Shown: positions 52,494-61,809, numbered from the stretch's first letter. The stretch is 64,000 bases of DNA from an uncultured Christensenellaceae bacterium (GCA_910587595.1 CAJULQ010000001.1:372001-436000); one strand, 5' to 3'. Notes: generated by a model from the sequence alone, not told the origin. Numbers and translations are program-made.

Positions 52494-53450
52494 TTACAAA
52501 ACTTGCCGCAAACGCACGGCGATCTCCTCGCGCGCGTTGTTTTTCAAACACGTTAAAATCATTTTTACCGTTTTGTATTCGCGCAATTGGGCGTAAAAAT
52601 AGCGAACAAAGGGCGAAAACGACTGCATGTTTTGGGCGTCTGTTTCCCACACCGCGTCGGCCGTATCGTCGGCGCGCGTCTCTATGCGCGGCAGAGAAAG
52701 CGTTTCGTCCTCGCCCGCCAACGCGCCGTAGTCCGTTTCGCGCAACGCTTTGGCGGCGTCGTCGGCCTCGAACAGTTCGCGCAATCTCTCTTCGGACAAC
52801 TTGCCGCCCGCCACCGTCATCTCATGAAGCGCCGACCACGGCATGCCCAACGCGCGGGCGCGCAATACCGCCGAGATATTGGCCGTGTCGATACGCACCG
52901 TTACGAACTTTTGCAAGGGCTTGTTTTTTAAGGCGCGCGCAAGCGTCCGCTCCTCGGCAAACATTGCCTTTGTAAGCGCAATATCGATGGTTTTGGGGTC
53001 GGGTGCGCTTTCTGAAAACAATGCGTCCAAACGGCCAAGCGCCTCGGCCATAGGCGAAGGCAACGCCGCATACTCGCCCTTTTCGATCCCCTCGCGCACC
53101 GCGGCGTCGGCCATAGGATACACGGCGGCCTCGTTATAGCGGCCGCTCGTTTTGGCCTTGTAATACGCTTTCGCGTTGCCGTATAAAAACCGCGCGGTGA
53201 GCAAGCGCGCCAAACGCGGATCGGGCGCGTCCGAAAGAACATAGTCGATGAGCTTGCCCGTTTCGCGCGTTATAAACGCGTCGATATCGTATTGCCCTTC
53301 GTTCACCGTTCCGCCGCCATAGCCGTGATCGCACAGCATTTTCACCGCGCTCTCAAAGTCGGCGTCGGCCAATCTACGCAATTTCTCGGCGTCTAACAGC
53401 TTGCCCTCGTTGTATTTGGCCACGGCGTTGGCATATATCTTCGTTACCAT
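52494..53450 (-). CDS. ntpC: V/A-type ATPase subunit C (d-type)
   Basis: 318 residues; the start at 53450 has GGGGCGG upstream. All-helical, three related helical bundles as in the funnel-shaped socket that joins the shaft to the membrane ring. Ends YFYAQLREYKTVKMILTCLK, a typical C-terminus. Confidence 0.88.
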   Translation of the reverse strand: MVTKIYANAVAKYNEGKLLDAEKLRRLADADFESAVKMLCDHGYGGGTVNEGQYDIDAFITRETGKLIDYVLSDAPDPRLARLLTARFLYGNAKAYYKAKTSGRYNEAAVYPMADAAVREGIEKGEYAALPSPMAEALGRLDALFSESAPDPKTIDIALTKAMFAEERTLARALKNKPLQKFVTVRIDTANISAVLRARALGMPWSALHEMTVAGGKLSEERLRELFEADDAAKALRETDYGALAGEDETLSLPRIETRADDTADAVWETDAQNMQSFSPFVRYFYAQLREYKTVKMILTCLKNNAREEIAVRLRQVL

Positions 53451-53460
53451 ACCGCCGCCC

Positions 53461-54042
53461 CTACTTGAACAAACGTTTGGCAACGTCGGCCGCCAACCGT
53501 TCGCGCAAGTCTTTTATAAGCGTTTCGAGCGTGAGGTTTATGTCGCACGTTTTGCCGCACAAGATCACGCCGCCCGCGCCCGCGTGCGTTTCTTCGTTTA
53601 AGGATAGGTGCTTGCCGCATTTGCGGCTCACGTTCTCCAGCCACTCGGCGTGCAACCGTTTGGCGTCGCGCGCGGCCACCGTTACGCGGTCGCCGTCTTG
53701 GGCACATTCCGCTATGAGCGACCCCATATAGTCGCGGTAGATATGATCGGTCATGTTGAGCACTTTTTTGGTCGCCTCGGCAAACGCCGCGTCTACGGCC
53801 TGTTGCTTGGCGGCCAGCTCGGTCTTGCGCGCGTCCAAACGATCGAGCGTTTGACGGCGCGACAAAAGGGCGTCGGCCGCTTGTTGCGCCGCCGCGATCG
53901 CGTCGCTCTTTTTGCGCATTTCTTCGTTGCGCACTTTTTCGAGCGCTTTGTCGCGCTCGGCCGAGGCGGCGGCGATCAACCCGTCGGCCGCTTTCTCGGC
54001 ATTGTGCACGATCTCGTCTATGATTGCTTGTTGCCCGTTCAT
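53461..54042 (-). CDS. ntpE: V/A-type ATPase subunit E (peripheral stalk)
   Basis: 193 residues; the start at 54042 has GAGGG upstream. Ala/Lys/Glu-rich N-terminal coiled coil (EKAADGLIAAASAERDKALE) and a globular C-terminal part ending in LETLIKDLRERLAADVAKRL, the pattern of stator subunit E. Pairs with the subunit encoded at 56648. Confidence 0.88.
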   Translation of the reverse strand: MNGQQAIIDEIVHNAEKAADGLIAAASAERDKALEKVRNEEMRKKSDAIAAAQQAADALLSRRQTLDRLDARKTELAAKQQAVDAAFAEATKKVLNMTDHIYRDYMGSLIAECAQDGDRVTVAARDAKRLHAEWLENVSRKCGKHLSLNEETHAGAGGVILCGKTCDINLTLETLIKDLRERLAADVAKRLFK

Positions 54043-54088
54043 ACGTTCCCTCTCGTTGCCGTACGGCACGCGATATTTTCCCGTTCGG

Positions 54089-54565
54089 TTACGCGATCTT
54101 CACGCTCATAACGCCGAGGAAAGAAATGATGAACGCGAAGATCGCAAAGATCTCCACAAGCACGGCCATGGTCATGGCGTGCCCCATTTCTTTATCTTGC
54201 TTGCCCACAAGGTTGATACCGCCCACGGCCACGGCGCTTTGCATAACGGCCGAGCCGAGACCCACCAAAGCGATGGGCAGACACAGCGCGAAATACGCCA
54301 GCCCCGTGGCGGTGGAAAGCGTTTTCAGCGCGCCCAAAACGCCCGTTTGAATAAAGATCATGAATCCCACGACAAAGCCGTATAGCCCTTGCGTGGCGGG
54401 CAGAAGTTGCAACAACAGCACGCTGCCGAACTTGGTGGGATCTTTGCTTAAAAGTCCCGCCGACGCTTGCCCCGCGCGCCCCACGCCGATAGCCGAGCCG
54501 ATACCCGACAGCACCACGGCCACCGCCGCGCCCATCAATGCCCATACCGTTCCTGTTGTGATCAT
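54089..54565 (-). CDS. ntpK: V-type ATPase rotor-ring subunit K, sodium-binding type
   Basis: 158 residues, four membrane segments, a fused pair of c-type hairpins. Compared with Enterococcus hirae NtpK, all five sodium ligands have counterparts: Leu55, Thr58 and Gln59 in LLPATQGLYGF, Gln109 in GSAVMQSAVA and Glu138 in LVEIFAIFAF. A sodium-translocating enzyme is therefore likely. The first hairpin lacks a carboxylate, as usual for K. Confidence 0.95.
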   Translation of the reverse strand: MITTGTVWALMGAAVAVVLSGIGSAIGVGRAGQASAGLLSKDPTKFGSVLLLQLLPATQGLYGFVVGFMIFIQTGVLGALKTLSTATGLAYFALCLPIALVGLGSAVMQSAVAVGGINLVGKQDKEMGHAMTMAVLVEIFAIFAFIISFLGVMSVKIA

Positions 54566-54627
54566 AGTGTTTCTCCTTGTTTCACCTTTCGGTGTTATTT
54601 TTTAGTTATGGTGCACCCGTTCGGCCT

Positions 54628-56637
54628 TTACGCCTTGCGGCGCGCCGCGGCCGAGGCCGCGCTCGGCGAAACGAAACGCACGTATTTTGTTTTTTCGCCC
54701 ATGGGACGGAATAAGCGCCCGTCGCCCTCGTAGAACTTGCCGTAAAACTCCAAGAACTGCAAGCGGGCGTTGTGCACGTAAGCGCCCAACACGCCGATGC
54801 CGAGATTAAAGGCATGCAGCGGGATAAGCAGCAGTATGCCGATAACGTAGCCCGCCACGGGAATGGAAAAGAACATGGAGCCGAGCGTGTTAAAAGCCGC
54901 GCCGATGGCGCCGCTGGCCAAGCCCAAGCCGAACAGACGGGCATAACTGAGCACGTCGCTCAACAGGTTGACCAAGCCGTATAGCCCCGAAAAGCCGCCC
55001 ATCACTTTGGAGAGCACGCCTTTATTATGCCGCCCCGCGGTGCAAAGAATGCCCAACAAGGCCGCGCCGAGCAGCCCCAGCCCCACCTCGGTGAGCGGCG
55101 CCGAAAGTTTGAGCAACATGTCGAGCGCCAAGCACGCTATGCCGCCGAACAGAATGAAGATAAACACGCTGTCTAACACGGCGTCCAGCGGATGACCGTT
55201 GCGAAAACTCTTGGCCGCCTTAAGCGCATACCCCGCCAACAGTTGCAATGCGCCCAGCACCACCGATACGCCCAACATTAAAAGCGGCTCTTCGGTGGGG
55301 TTGAACCACAAGGACGGTATGCCCGCAATGGAAAAGACGCCGCCGAACACAAGCCCCCAGATAATGGCGGAAACGCCGCCCATGCCCACAAGCGCAATGA
55401 GCCGCGCCGTGCCCCGTTCGAGTTTGCAAAACCGCAATATAAGCAACGCGGCCACGCTCAAAACGATACCGTATCCCGCATCGCCGATCATCACGCCGAA
55501 AAACAGAAAGAAGAACACCGCCATAAACGGGTTGGGGTCTATTTCGTGATAGGCGGGCACGCTGTACATATTGGTAACGTCTTCGTACGGCTTGAAGATC
55601 TTTTTGCTCACCACCAAAGTGGGCGGGATATCGCCCTCTTGCGGGTCGGACAAAAAAGTGATCACTTTGGGCGTTTTTTGCCGTATCTTTTTGATCACGC
55701 TTTCGGCGCGCTCAAAAGGGATCCACCCCTCCGCCACGAACGTGGCAGAGGTTGCCACGAATTCCAATTCCGCCGCCGACTTTTCCGCGTCTTGCCCGAT
55801 CACGTCGTACAGCGCGCGCAGTTCGTTGTAATATTTGTAATAATCGAGAACGGCATACATCGCCTCTCGGTCTTTTTGCAACAGTTCCGCCTCTTCCGCC
55901 CGATAGGCCGCCGAGATCGCGGCGGGCGTACGGTCGTCATGCAAGGGGCACAGCGTAAACCGCGCCGCCGTAAGCGCGGCCAGCACGCTCTCTTTGTCGC
56001 ACAAGCGCGCCACCACACCCACCGTTGCGCCCGCGGGCGAGGCGTACTTTTCGCAAAACACGGGCGCGTCGCCCCAAGCAAGGGGCGTATCGGCAGCGGC
56101 ATGCGCCAACAGCACAACGGTGTTTTTGCCGTCGCCCAGCACAGACAGCGGCAACGGAAAGGCCTCGTAAGGGGCTATCGCGCGCAATTGCGCGCGCACT
56201 TTTTGCAAACGCGACTTATACTCCAAGCGCGCAAAATTCCATTTTTCCAAGGCGTCGCAAACCGCGAGGAGTTCGTATTCTTTGGCGGCCACGTCGTAAA
56301 AATCGTCGTACCCCATTTCGGTGCGGCCGTTCTTGCGCTTTTTTTCCACCGCCGCCTCGCGAATGGGCAACGCTTTTCCCTTTTTTACCGCCGCCTCGTT
56401 TTGCGTGCGCAAAGCCGCGTATTCGTCGGCGCACGCCGCAAGATAGCTTACGGCAAACGACGTTTTGGCTTGCCGCGCCAACGCTTTGTCGAGGTGCGAC
56501 CGATCGGTAGGCCGTTCGCCCTCGACGGAGGTGGGGATCACCTCGAACGAACCGCTCCGTACCAGCTCGTTCATGATGCGATTTTTGTCCGACTTCAGTC
56601 CGATCAGACGCAGTCGGCTCATTCTTGCGATCGCCAT
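54628..56637 (-). CDS. ntpI: V/A-type ATPase subunit I (a-type membrane stator)
   Basis: 669 residues; AAGGAA upstream. An N-terminal cytoplasmic half with long coiled coils (1-340) is followed by seven or eight membrane segments. MIGDAGYGIVLS, YVIGILLLIPLHAFNLGIGVL and LEFYGKFYEGDGRLFRPMG are conserved family blocks; the last corresponds to the C-terminal half-channel region. Confidence 0.95.
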   Translation of the reverse strand: MAIARMSRLRLIGLKSDKNRIMNELVRSGSFEVIPTSVEGERPTDRSHLDKALARQAKTSFAVSYLAACADEYAALRTQNEAAVKKGKALPIREAAVEKKRKNGRTEMGYDDFYDVAAKEYELLAVCDALEKWNFARLEYKSRLQKVRAQLRAIAPYEAFPLPLSVLGDGKNTVVLLAHAAADTPLAWGDAPVFCEKYASPAGATVGVVARLCDKESVLAALTAARFTLCPLHDDRTPAAISAAYRAEEAELLQKDREAMYAVLDYYKYYNELRALYDVIGQDAEKSAAELEFVATSATFVAEGWIPFERAESVIKKIRQKTPKVITFLSDPQEGDIPPTLVVSKKIFKPYEDVTNMYSVPAYHEIDPNPFMAVFFFLFFGVMIGDAGYGIVLSVAALLILRFCKLERGTARLIALVGMGGVSAIIWGLVFGGVFSIAGIPSLWFNPTEEPLLMLGVSVVLGALQLLAGYALKAAKSFRNGHPLDAVLDSVFIFILFGGIACLALDMLLKLSAPLTEVGLGLLGAALLGILCTAGRHNKGVLSKVMGGFSGLYGLVNLLSDVLSYARLFGLGLASGAIGAAFNTLGSMFFSIPVAGYVIGILLLIPLHAFNLGIGVLGAYVHNARLQFLEFYGKFYEGDGRLFRPMGEKTKYVRFVSPSAASAAARRKA

Positions 56638-56647
56638 GTTCCGTTCC

Positions 56648-56968
56648 TTATATGCGGCCGCGCGTCAAACGGTCGAACAGCCACTCGCCCGTGCCGCGCA
56701 CGTTGCGTTCGGCCGCGCGCAACACGTTCTGCGCCGCCGCCTGCGCCTGCTTTTCGGCCGTCTCGCTTTCTTTTTCGGCTTTTGCTTGCGCCGCCGCCAT
56801 GATCTCGCCCACGGCGCGCTTGGTTTCTATGGCGAACTCCGCACGCACCGCGTCGGCCGCCGCCGCGGACGAAAGCGCAATGTCCCGCGCTCTGTTTTGC
56901 GCGTCGGCTATTATACGCGCCGCTCTTTCTTCGGCGGCTCTTATATCGGATAAAACGTCTTCGATCAT
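56648..56968 (-). CDS. ntpH: V-type ATPase subunit H/G-like peripheral stalk protein
   Basis: 106 residues from the ATG at 56968, which overlaps the rpiB stop codon as ATGA; a longer frame upstream is a shadow of rpiB. Almost wholly one Ala/Glu/Lys/Arg-rich coiled coil, as in the partner of subunit E. Placed first of the ATPase genes. Confidence 0.8.
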   Translation of the reverse strand: MIEDVLSDIRAAEERAARIIADAQNRARDIALSSAAAADAVRAEFAIETKRAVGEIMAAAQAKAEKESETAEKQAQAAAQNVLRAAERNVRGTGEWLFDRLTRGRI

Positions 56969-57417
56969 TTCTCTTCCCTTTCTATGGCGGAGATCCCCTC
57001 TATGCGCCGCACGTGCCGCTCTTCGCCCGAAAACGCCGTGGTCAAAAACACGTCTACGATGTCGAGCGCCAACCCTTTGCCGAGCACGCGCTCGCCGAGC
57101 GCAAGCACGTTGGCATCGTTGTGTTCGCGCGTGGCGCGCGCCGAAAACGTATCGCCGCACAACGCGCAACGAATGCCCCGCACCTTATTGGCCGCGATAC
57201 TCATGCCGATGCCCGTGCCGCATATCAAAATACCTTTTTCGCACTCGCCGCGCGCCACGGCCTCGGCCACCTTGCGGGCGTATTGGGGATAATCCACCGC
57301 CTCGCTCGTGTGCGTGCCGAAATCTTGCACCTTCCATCCGCGCGCTTGCAAGTGCTCTATAATGCTTTTTTTGAAGTCCACCGCCGCATGATCGCAACCG
57401 ATCGCTATCATTTTCAC
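56965..57417 (-). CDS. rpiB: Ribose-5-phosphate isomerase B
   Basis: 150 residues from a GTG at 57417 with GGAG five bases upstream. IAIGCDHAAVDFK at 4-16, the active-site Cys and Thr in ICGTGIGMSIAANKV, and REHNDANVLALGERVL are all family marks. Interconverts ribose 5-phosphate and ribulose 5-phosphate; allose- or galactose-6-phosphate isomerase subunits are close relatives. It overlaps ntpH and leads the ATPase operon. Confidence 0.93.
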   Translation of the reverse strand: MKMIAIGCDHAAVDFKKSIIEHLQARGWKVQDFGTHTSEAVDYPQYARKVAEAVARGECEKGILICGTGIGMSIAANKVRGIRCALCGDTFSARATREHNDANVLALGERVLGKGLALDIVDVFLTTAFSGEERHVRRIEGISAIEREEK

Positions 57418-57453
57418 CGTTACTCCGTTTGTATGATATTTATATAGGATATC

Positions 57454-57482
57454 AGTATAGCACAGCCGCGCTTTTTTTGCAA
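57454..57482 (-). promoter_or_regulatory. Promoter of rpiB-ntp operon
   Basis: Minus strand TTGCAA (57477-57482), 17-base spacer, TATACT (57454-57459). Expected start near 57447, 30 bases before the rpiB GTG. Confidence 0.75.
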
Positions 57483-57489
57483 GGCTTTT

Positions 57490-57960
57490 TCAAAGAGTTT
57501 GCGCCCACGCGTAAATATCTTCGCACGCATACAGCAGATATTCGGCCGTTTTGTTATACACGGCAAGGTCGCCGCCGAACGGATCGGGCACGTCCGGCCC
57601 GCCCGTGATCTCGCCCACCGTTTTCACTTTGTCGCCCAATGCCGCCAGCGCCGCCTTGTGCGACGCCGTCATGCACACGATGCCGTCCGCTTGGGCAGCC
57701 GCTTGCACGGTGAGCTGTTGCGCCGCGTGTTTGCGCCGCGGCGCCGCGCCGCGCTCTGATAGCGCAAGCAACGCGTTTTCGGTCATGGGCGCGCCCGCCT
57801 CGGCCGCCAAGCCCGCGCTCGAAACGTCATACAAAGAAAGTTTGCGCTTTTTGCCCAAAATATATCGAAAAAGATTTTCCGCCATGGGGCTGCGGCACGT
57901 GTTGCCCGTGCACACAAACAAGATCTTTTTTTTGCGTTTGGCCGCTCTCGCTTTTGCCAT
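57490..57960 (-). CDS. Low-molecular-weight protein-tyrosine phosphatase
   Basis: 156 residues; GGGAGG upstream. Catalytic loop CTGNTCRS with Cys17 and Arg23, and general acid Asp126 in VPDPFGG. It could dephosphorylate protein tyrosine or arginine; in Bacillota the YwlE branch, with Thr after the second Gly position (CTGNTCRS as here), acts on phosphoarginine. Encoded just after tsaC, a common pairing. Confidence 0.92.
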   Translation of the reverse strand: MAKARAAKRKKKILFVCTGNTCRSPMAENLFRYILGKKRKLSLYDVSSAGLAAEAGAPMTENALLALSERGAAPRRKHAAQQLTVQAAAQADGIVCMTASHKAALAALGDKVKTVGEITGGPDVPDPFGGDLAVYNKTAEYLLYACEDIYAWAQTL

Positions 57961-57990
57961 TGCTTTCTTCCTCCCGCAACCGCCGTCCGA

Positions 57991-58995
57991 TCAGATGATC
58001 TGTCCGCCGCTGCTTTTGACCAATCGATTGATGATGGCCTCGCCCACGCCCGTGTCGGCCACGCCCTCCGCGATCACGGTGTCGAACCCGTCGTCGTCCG
58101 CGCGGCGCAACGAGGCAAACAGATTGTGCGCATAGCCGCCGCTGTCTTTGCCCATGGCGTATACATTCCTTGTTCCGTAAGCGGGCACGCGCGCGTCCAA
58201 ACACAATATCACGGGGCGCTTGCCCTCTTGCGCCAACATATCGTAACAGCGGGCAATGCCCTCTGCCATGCCGCTGTAATACGCCGAAAACAGCACGTTG
58301 GCGCGCGGCGAATAGTGTTTGTATTTCATGCCGGGGCAAAGCGCCCGATCGGACTTTGCCGCGTTCTCTATGCGGCACCCGCACGCTTTTTCGAGCGCCT
58401 CGCGCGATACGCCGCCCGCGCGCAACAACCGCGGCGTATCCCCCGACATATCCAATATAGTGGACTCCACGCCGATCTCGCAGTTGCCGCCGTCTAACAC
58501 ATAGGGGATCTTGCCTTGCAGATCGCGTAGCACGTGCGCCGCCGCGGTGGGCGACGGCAACGTGCTCGTGTTGGCGCTGGGGGCGCACACGGGCACGCCG
58601 CACGCTTGCAAAAAGGAGCGGCACACGGGGTGCGACGGCATGCGCACGCCCACCGTAGACAGTCCGCCCGTTACGCACAAGGGTATGTTCGGTTTTTTCT
58701 CGAGCACCAACGTTAAAGCGCCCGGCATGAACTGCGCCATGAGTTTGCGCGCCGCGGGCGAAATGTTTTGCGCCACTTCTTCTATCTGCTCGGCATCATA
58801 CACGTGCACGATGAGCGGGTTGTCGGACGGGCGGCCTTTCACGCGGAAAATCTCGCGCACCGCCCGTTCGTTGCGGGCGTCGGCGCCCAAGCCGTACACC
58901 GTTTCGGTAGGAAAAGCCACCACCCCGCCGTTTTGTATCACGCGGGCGCATGTTTGGATGTTTTGGTCACTCGGTTGCAATATCTTTGTGTTCAT
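57991..58995 (-). CDS. tsaC: L-threonylcarbamoyladenylate synthase (TsaC/Sua5 type)
   Basis: 334 residues; the start at 58995 has GAGG eight bases upstream, with an ATG at 59034 as an alternative lacking a site. The YrdC domain (1-200) has VAFPTETVYGLGADA, KGRPSDNPLIVH and VCAPSANTSTLPSP. The C-terminal Sua5 domain (230-334) follows PGMKYKHYSP, so it is the long form. Makes the activated precursor of the tRNA modification t6A. Probably in one transcript with the phosphatase. Confidence 0.95.
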   Translation of the reverse strand: MNTKILQPSDQNIQTCARVIQNGGVVAFPTETVYGLGADARNERAVREIFRVKGRPSDNPLIVHVYDAEQIEEVAQNISPAARKLMAQFMPGALTLVLEKKPNIPLCVTGGLSTVGVRMPSHPVCRSFLQACGVPVCAPSANTSTLPSPTAAAHVLRDLQGKIPYVLDGGNCEIGVESTILDMSGDTPRLLRAGGVSREALEKACGCRIENAAKSDRALCPGMKYKHYSPRANVLFSAYYSGMAEGIARCYDMLAQEGKRPVILCLDARVPAYGTRNVYAMGKDSGGYAHNLFASLRRADDDGFDTVIAEGVADTGVGEAIINRLVKSSGGQII

Positions 58996-59031
58996 CTCCG
59001 CCGCCTCTGTTTGCATTGTGTGCGTTTTGTC

Positions 59032-59037
59032 CATAAT
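59032..59037 (+). promoter_or_regulatory. Possible -10 box of gene 59045, leaderless geometry
   Basis: CATAAT ends eight bases before the ATG at 59045, giving an expected start of about 59044. The -35 region is weak (TTGCAT at 59011 with a short spacer). No Shine-Dalgarno sequence. Confidence 0.35.
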
Positions 59038-59044
59038 CGCATGT

Positions 59045-59824
59045 ATGAAAAAGATTTCGTCGCTATTCGATACGTTGTTGACCTTTGCCGCGCTGTTTTT
59101 GCTCAGTTGCGTAACGGCCGGTTATTTCGTGCGCTCGACGCCCGCCGTGTTAGCGTCGGCATTTACGTTCACGTTTGGCGTGCTGTTTTTTACGGGCATC
59201 TTTTCGCGCCGCCGCCGCAAACCCAAAGAAAAGCAGAAAAAGCTCAACGAACTGCGCAATAAGTTCTTGTTTTCGCCGCCCGACTACGCTTTGGACTTTA
59301 CCGAGCAAGCCGTGCGCAAAAAATGCGAACCCAAGCGGCAAGACGGCTTTATTCTTTCGGACAAAACGGCGTTTTGCGTTTGCCTCACGCCCGAAAAGGT
59401 GCGCACCGCGTTCTTGGCCGAACGGTATGCCGCCGCCGCCCGTCTCGGCGTTGCCCGACTCGTCTTTTTAAGCGCCTACGGCGGCGAGGAGGACGCCGCG
59501 CAAACGGCCGAACAACTGCGCGAGCCCGCCGCCGAAATATGGGACTGGGAAAAGGTGTACGAATTTTTCGCAAGCCTCGGTTGCCCGCCCACCCAAACGC
59601 TGACGCTGGCCGCGCCCGCCAAACAGCGTTCGCGCGCCATTCGCAATGCATTCGTGCGCCGCAACGCGCGGCGGTATCTGTTTGCCGCCATCGTCACGCT
59701 GCTGTTTGCCCGCTTTATGCCGTACGGCGCGCTGTATGTGATCATCGCGTCCCTTTCGCTCGTGGCGGCGCTTGTGTGCCGAACGGGCATTGCCGAACGC
59801 CGCAAAGCCAAAAAGAAACCATAG
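59045..59824 (+). CDS. Hypothetical membrane protein
   Basis: 259 residues from the ATG at 59045; the frame is open far upstream only as a shadow of tsaC. Two N-terminal membrane segments (LFDTLLTFAALFLLSCVTAG, LASAFTFTFGVLFFTGIF), a basic loop, a soluble domain of about 140 residues (GFILSDKTAFCVCLTPEKV, RLGVARLVFLSAYGGEEDA) and one or two C-terminal segments. The soluble part may have a nuclease-like fold but I see no catalytic motif. Function unknown. Confidence 0.6.
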   Translation: MKKISSLFDTLLTFAALFLLSCVTAGYFVRSTPAVLASAFTFTFGVLFFTGIFSRRRRKPKEKQKKLNELRNKFLFSPPDYALDFTEQAVRKKCEPKRQDGFILSDKTAFCVCLTPEKVRTAFLAERYAAAARLGVARLVFLSAYGGEEDAAQTAEQLREPAAEIWDWEKVYEFFASLGCPPTQTLTLAAPAKQRSRAIRNAFVRRNARRYLFAAIVTLLFARFMPYGALYVIIASLSLVAALVCRTGIAERRKAKKKP

Positions 59825-59833
59825 CCGCGCGGC

Positions 59834-60160
59834 TCACTCCTTTTGCTCGTCCGCTTGCGGGGCGTCGAGCGCATCCGTTTGCTCGGATCGTTGCGCGTCG
59901 CTTTGTTCGTCCGCTTGTTGCTCGGCGCCGTCCGCGTCGTTGCCTTTGGGCAGATATTCGGGTGCGGGGGGTTCTTTTAATAAGAACCGCACTACCAAAA
60001 ACAGCCCTACGCCCAAAAGGCCGGAAACGAGCGCCGCCCACGAAAAAGCGCCGCCGCACAGTTTGGGATCGTACAGCGCGATCACAAACGTAACGGTGAA
60101 TACCGCCATGAACGCCAAAGCAACAATAGCCAGCGCGCGTCGTAGTTTTTTGTTTTCCAT
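59834..60160 (-). CDS. Small two-pass membrane protein
   Basis: 108 residues from the ATG at 60160. Two membrane segments (ALAIVALAFMAVFTVTFVIA and SWAALVSGLLGVGLFLVVRF), then an acidic, Gln/Asp/Glu-rich tail of about 40 residues. No Shine-Dalgarno sequence; the promoter places the transcript start on the ATG. Function unknown. Confidence 0.6.
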   Translation of the reverse strand: MENKKLRRALAIVALAFMAVFTVTFVIALYDPKLCGGAFSWAALVSGLLGVGLFLVVRFLLKEPPAPEYLPKGNDADGAEQQADEQSDAQRSEQTDALDAPQADEQKE

Positions 60161-60166
60161 ACCCAC

Positions 60167-60195
60167 AGTATAGCACGAAAAAGCTACAAAAGCAA
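60167..60195 (-). promoter_or_regulatory. Leaderless promoter of gene 59834
   Basis: Minus strand TTGCTT (60190-60195), 17-base spacer, TATACT (60167-60172). Expected start 60160, the A of the ATG. Confidence 0.6.
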
Positions 60196-60212
60196 CAAAT
60201 AAAAAAAAGTAT

Positions 60213-60241
60213 TTGATATTTAAGCGCAAGGGTGCTATACT
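60213..60241 (+). promoter_or_regulatory. Leaderless promoter of cardiolipin synthase gene
   Basis: TTGATA (60213-60218), 17-base spacer, TATACT (60236-60241). Expected start 60248, two bases before the ATG at 60250. Confidence 0.7.
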
Positions 60242-60249
60242 ATACAACA

Positions 60250-61788
60250 ATGAAAAAGCTGTTCAAAATCTTCACCAATAAGATCGTGGTGACCGCGTTT
60301 TTCTTCCTATTGCAGATCGCGTTTACCGTGCTTTTGTTGCTTGTTCTGACTTCGCTGTCGGCATGGGTGTATATCGCGTTCAGCATTTTCAGTTTGTTCG
60401 TATGTTTGTTCATCATGGGCAAAGACGCCAACCCCGGCTATAAGCTGGCTTGGGTGATCCCTATTCTTTTGTTGCCGTTGTTCGGCGGCATGATGTATAT
60501 CAGTTTCGGCCGCACGGCGCGCCTCAGGCGCAAAGAACGAAAACGCCTCGATAGGATCGGCAAACAGTCGTTAAACGGCTTGCGCGACGCGCTCGACCGC
60601 ACCCCCGCGCTCGCGGCGCAACTCGATGAACCGCAAAAAAAATTGGCCGCGTTGGTGGGCGCGCCGGGACACGCGCCGCTGTACGACAACACTATGGTGA
60701 CCTACTATCCTTTGGGGCAATCGTTTTGGCAAGCGCTCCTTGCCGACCTCGAAAAGGCCGCGCACTACATCTATTTGGAATATTTCATCATTGAGCGCGG
60801 CAAATGCTGGAACGCCGTATTAGACATATTGCAAAGAAAGGCGGCGCAAGGCGTGGACGTGCGCGTATTATACGACGATATCGGCTGTTTGTTCACGTTG
60901 CCCGCCGACTACCCCAAAAAGCTCCGATCTATGGGCATCAAAGTGCACGTGTTCAATAAGATCAAACCCACGTTCAATATCCGCATGAACAACCGCACCC
61001 ACCGCAAGATCGCCGTGATCGACGGCACGGTGGCTTTTACGGGCGGCATAAACTTGGCCGACGAATACATCAACGAGATAGACAAGCACGGCCACTGGAA
61101 AGACACCGCCGTGCGCCTTAAAGGCAACGGCGCGCAATCGTTCGCCGTGATGTTTTTGCAATTTTGGATGTTGCTTGAAAAAGAAACCGAGCCCGTAAAC
61201 GAATATTTGCCCCCGCTGTTGCCGCCCGAAAACGCGCCAAGCGGGTGCGTGCAACCGCTTGCCTCTTACCCCGACCAAAACGTGCAACTGATAGAACAAG
61301 GCATGATGAGCATGGTGAACAACGCCAGAAATTATGTATACATCAACACGCCCTATCTGATCCCCGACAACGAATTCGTAACGGCGCTGTGTTTGGCGGC
61401 GCAAAGCGGCGTGGACGTGCGCATCACGTTGCCGCACATTCCCGACAAGCGCATCGTGTTTATCATGACGCGCTCGTTCTACCCCGTTTTGTTGAAAGCG
61501 GGCGTAAAGATCTACGAGTATTTGCCGGGGTTCGTGCACGCCAAAAGCATGCTGTGCGACGACAAGACCGCCTTTGCGGGCACTTGCAACCTCGACTACC
61601 GTTCCTTTTATCTGCACTACGAATGCGGCGCGTTTTTATATAACGTGCCCGCGTTAAACGACATGAAAGCCGATTATTTGGCCACGCTCGATAAATGCAA
61701 GCAGATCACCTACGAAGAGGCAACCGACGTTACGCCCGTCACAAAACTTATGCGCAGCGTATTGCGCTTGTTCGCGCCGCTCATGTAG
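60250..61788 (+). CDS. cls: Cardiolipin synthase (phospholipase D family)
   Basis: 512 residues. Two N-terminal membrane segments (10-57) and a third near 65-85, then two phospholipase D domains with HRKIAVIDG (His251) and HAKSMLCDD (His430) motifs. Joins two phosphatidylglycerol molecules to cardiolipin and glycerol at the inner membrane face. Length matches the bacterial ClsA type. No Shine-Dalgarno sequence, see the promoter at 60213. Confidence 0.95.
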   Translation: MKKLFKIFTNKIVVTAFFFLLQIAFTVLLLLVLTSLSAWVYIAFSIFSLFVCLFIMGKDANPGYKLAWVIPILLLPLFGGMMYISFGRTARLRRKERKRLDRIGKQSLNGLRDALDRTPALAAQLDEPQKKLAALVGAPGHAPLYDNTMVTYYPLGQSFWQALLADLEKAAHYIYLEYFIIERGKCWNAVLDILQRKAAQGVDVRVLYDDIGCLFTLPADYPKKLRSMGIKVHVFNKIKPTFNIRMNNRTHRKIAVIDGTVAFTGGINLADEYINEIDKHGHWKDTAVRLKGNGAQSFAVMFLQFWMLLEKETEPVNEYLPPLLPPENAPSGCVQPLASYPDQNVQLIEQGMMSMVNNARNYVYINTPYLIPDNEFVTALCLAAQSGVDVRITLPHIPDKRIVFIMTRSFYPVLLKAGVKIYEYLPGFVHAKSMLCDDKTAFAGTCNLDYRSFYLHYECGAFLYNVPALNDMKADYLATLDKCKQITYEEATDVTPVTKLMRSVLRLFAPLM

Positions 61789-61809
61789 CGGCCGAACGCG
61801 CATAACGGA

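Noticed and set aside
58511..59044. Long open frame upstream of the membrane protein at 59045
   Set aside because: It lies antisense to tsaC, has no ribosome binding site, and the sequence up to 59045 reads as a shadow of tsaC.
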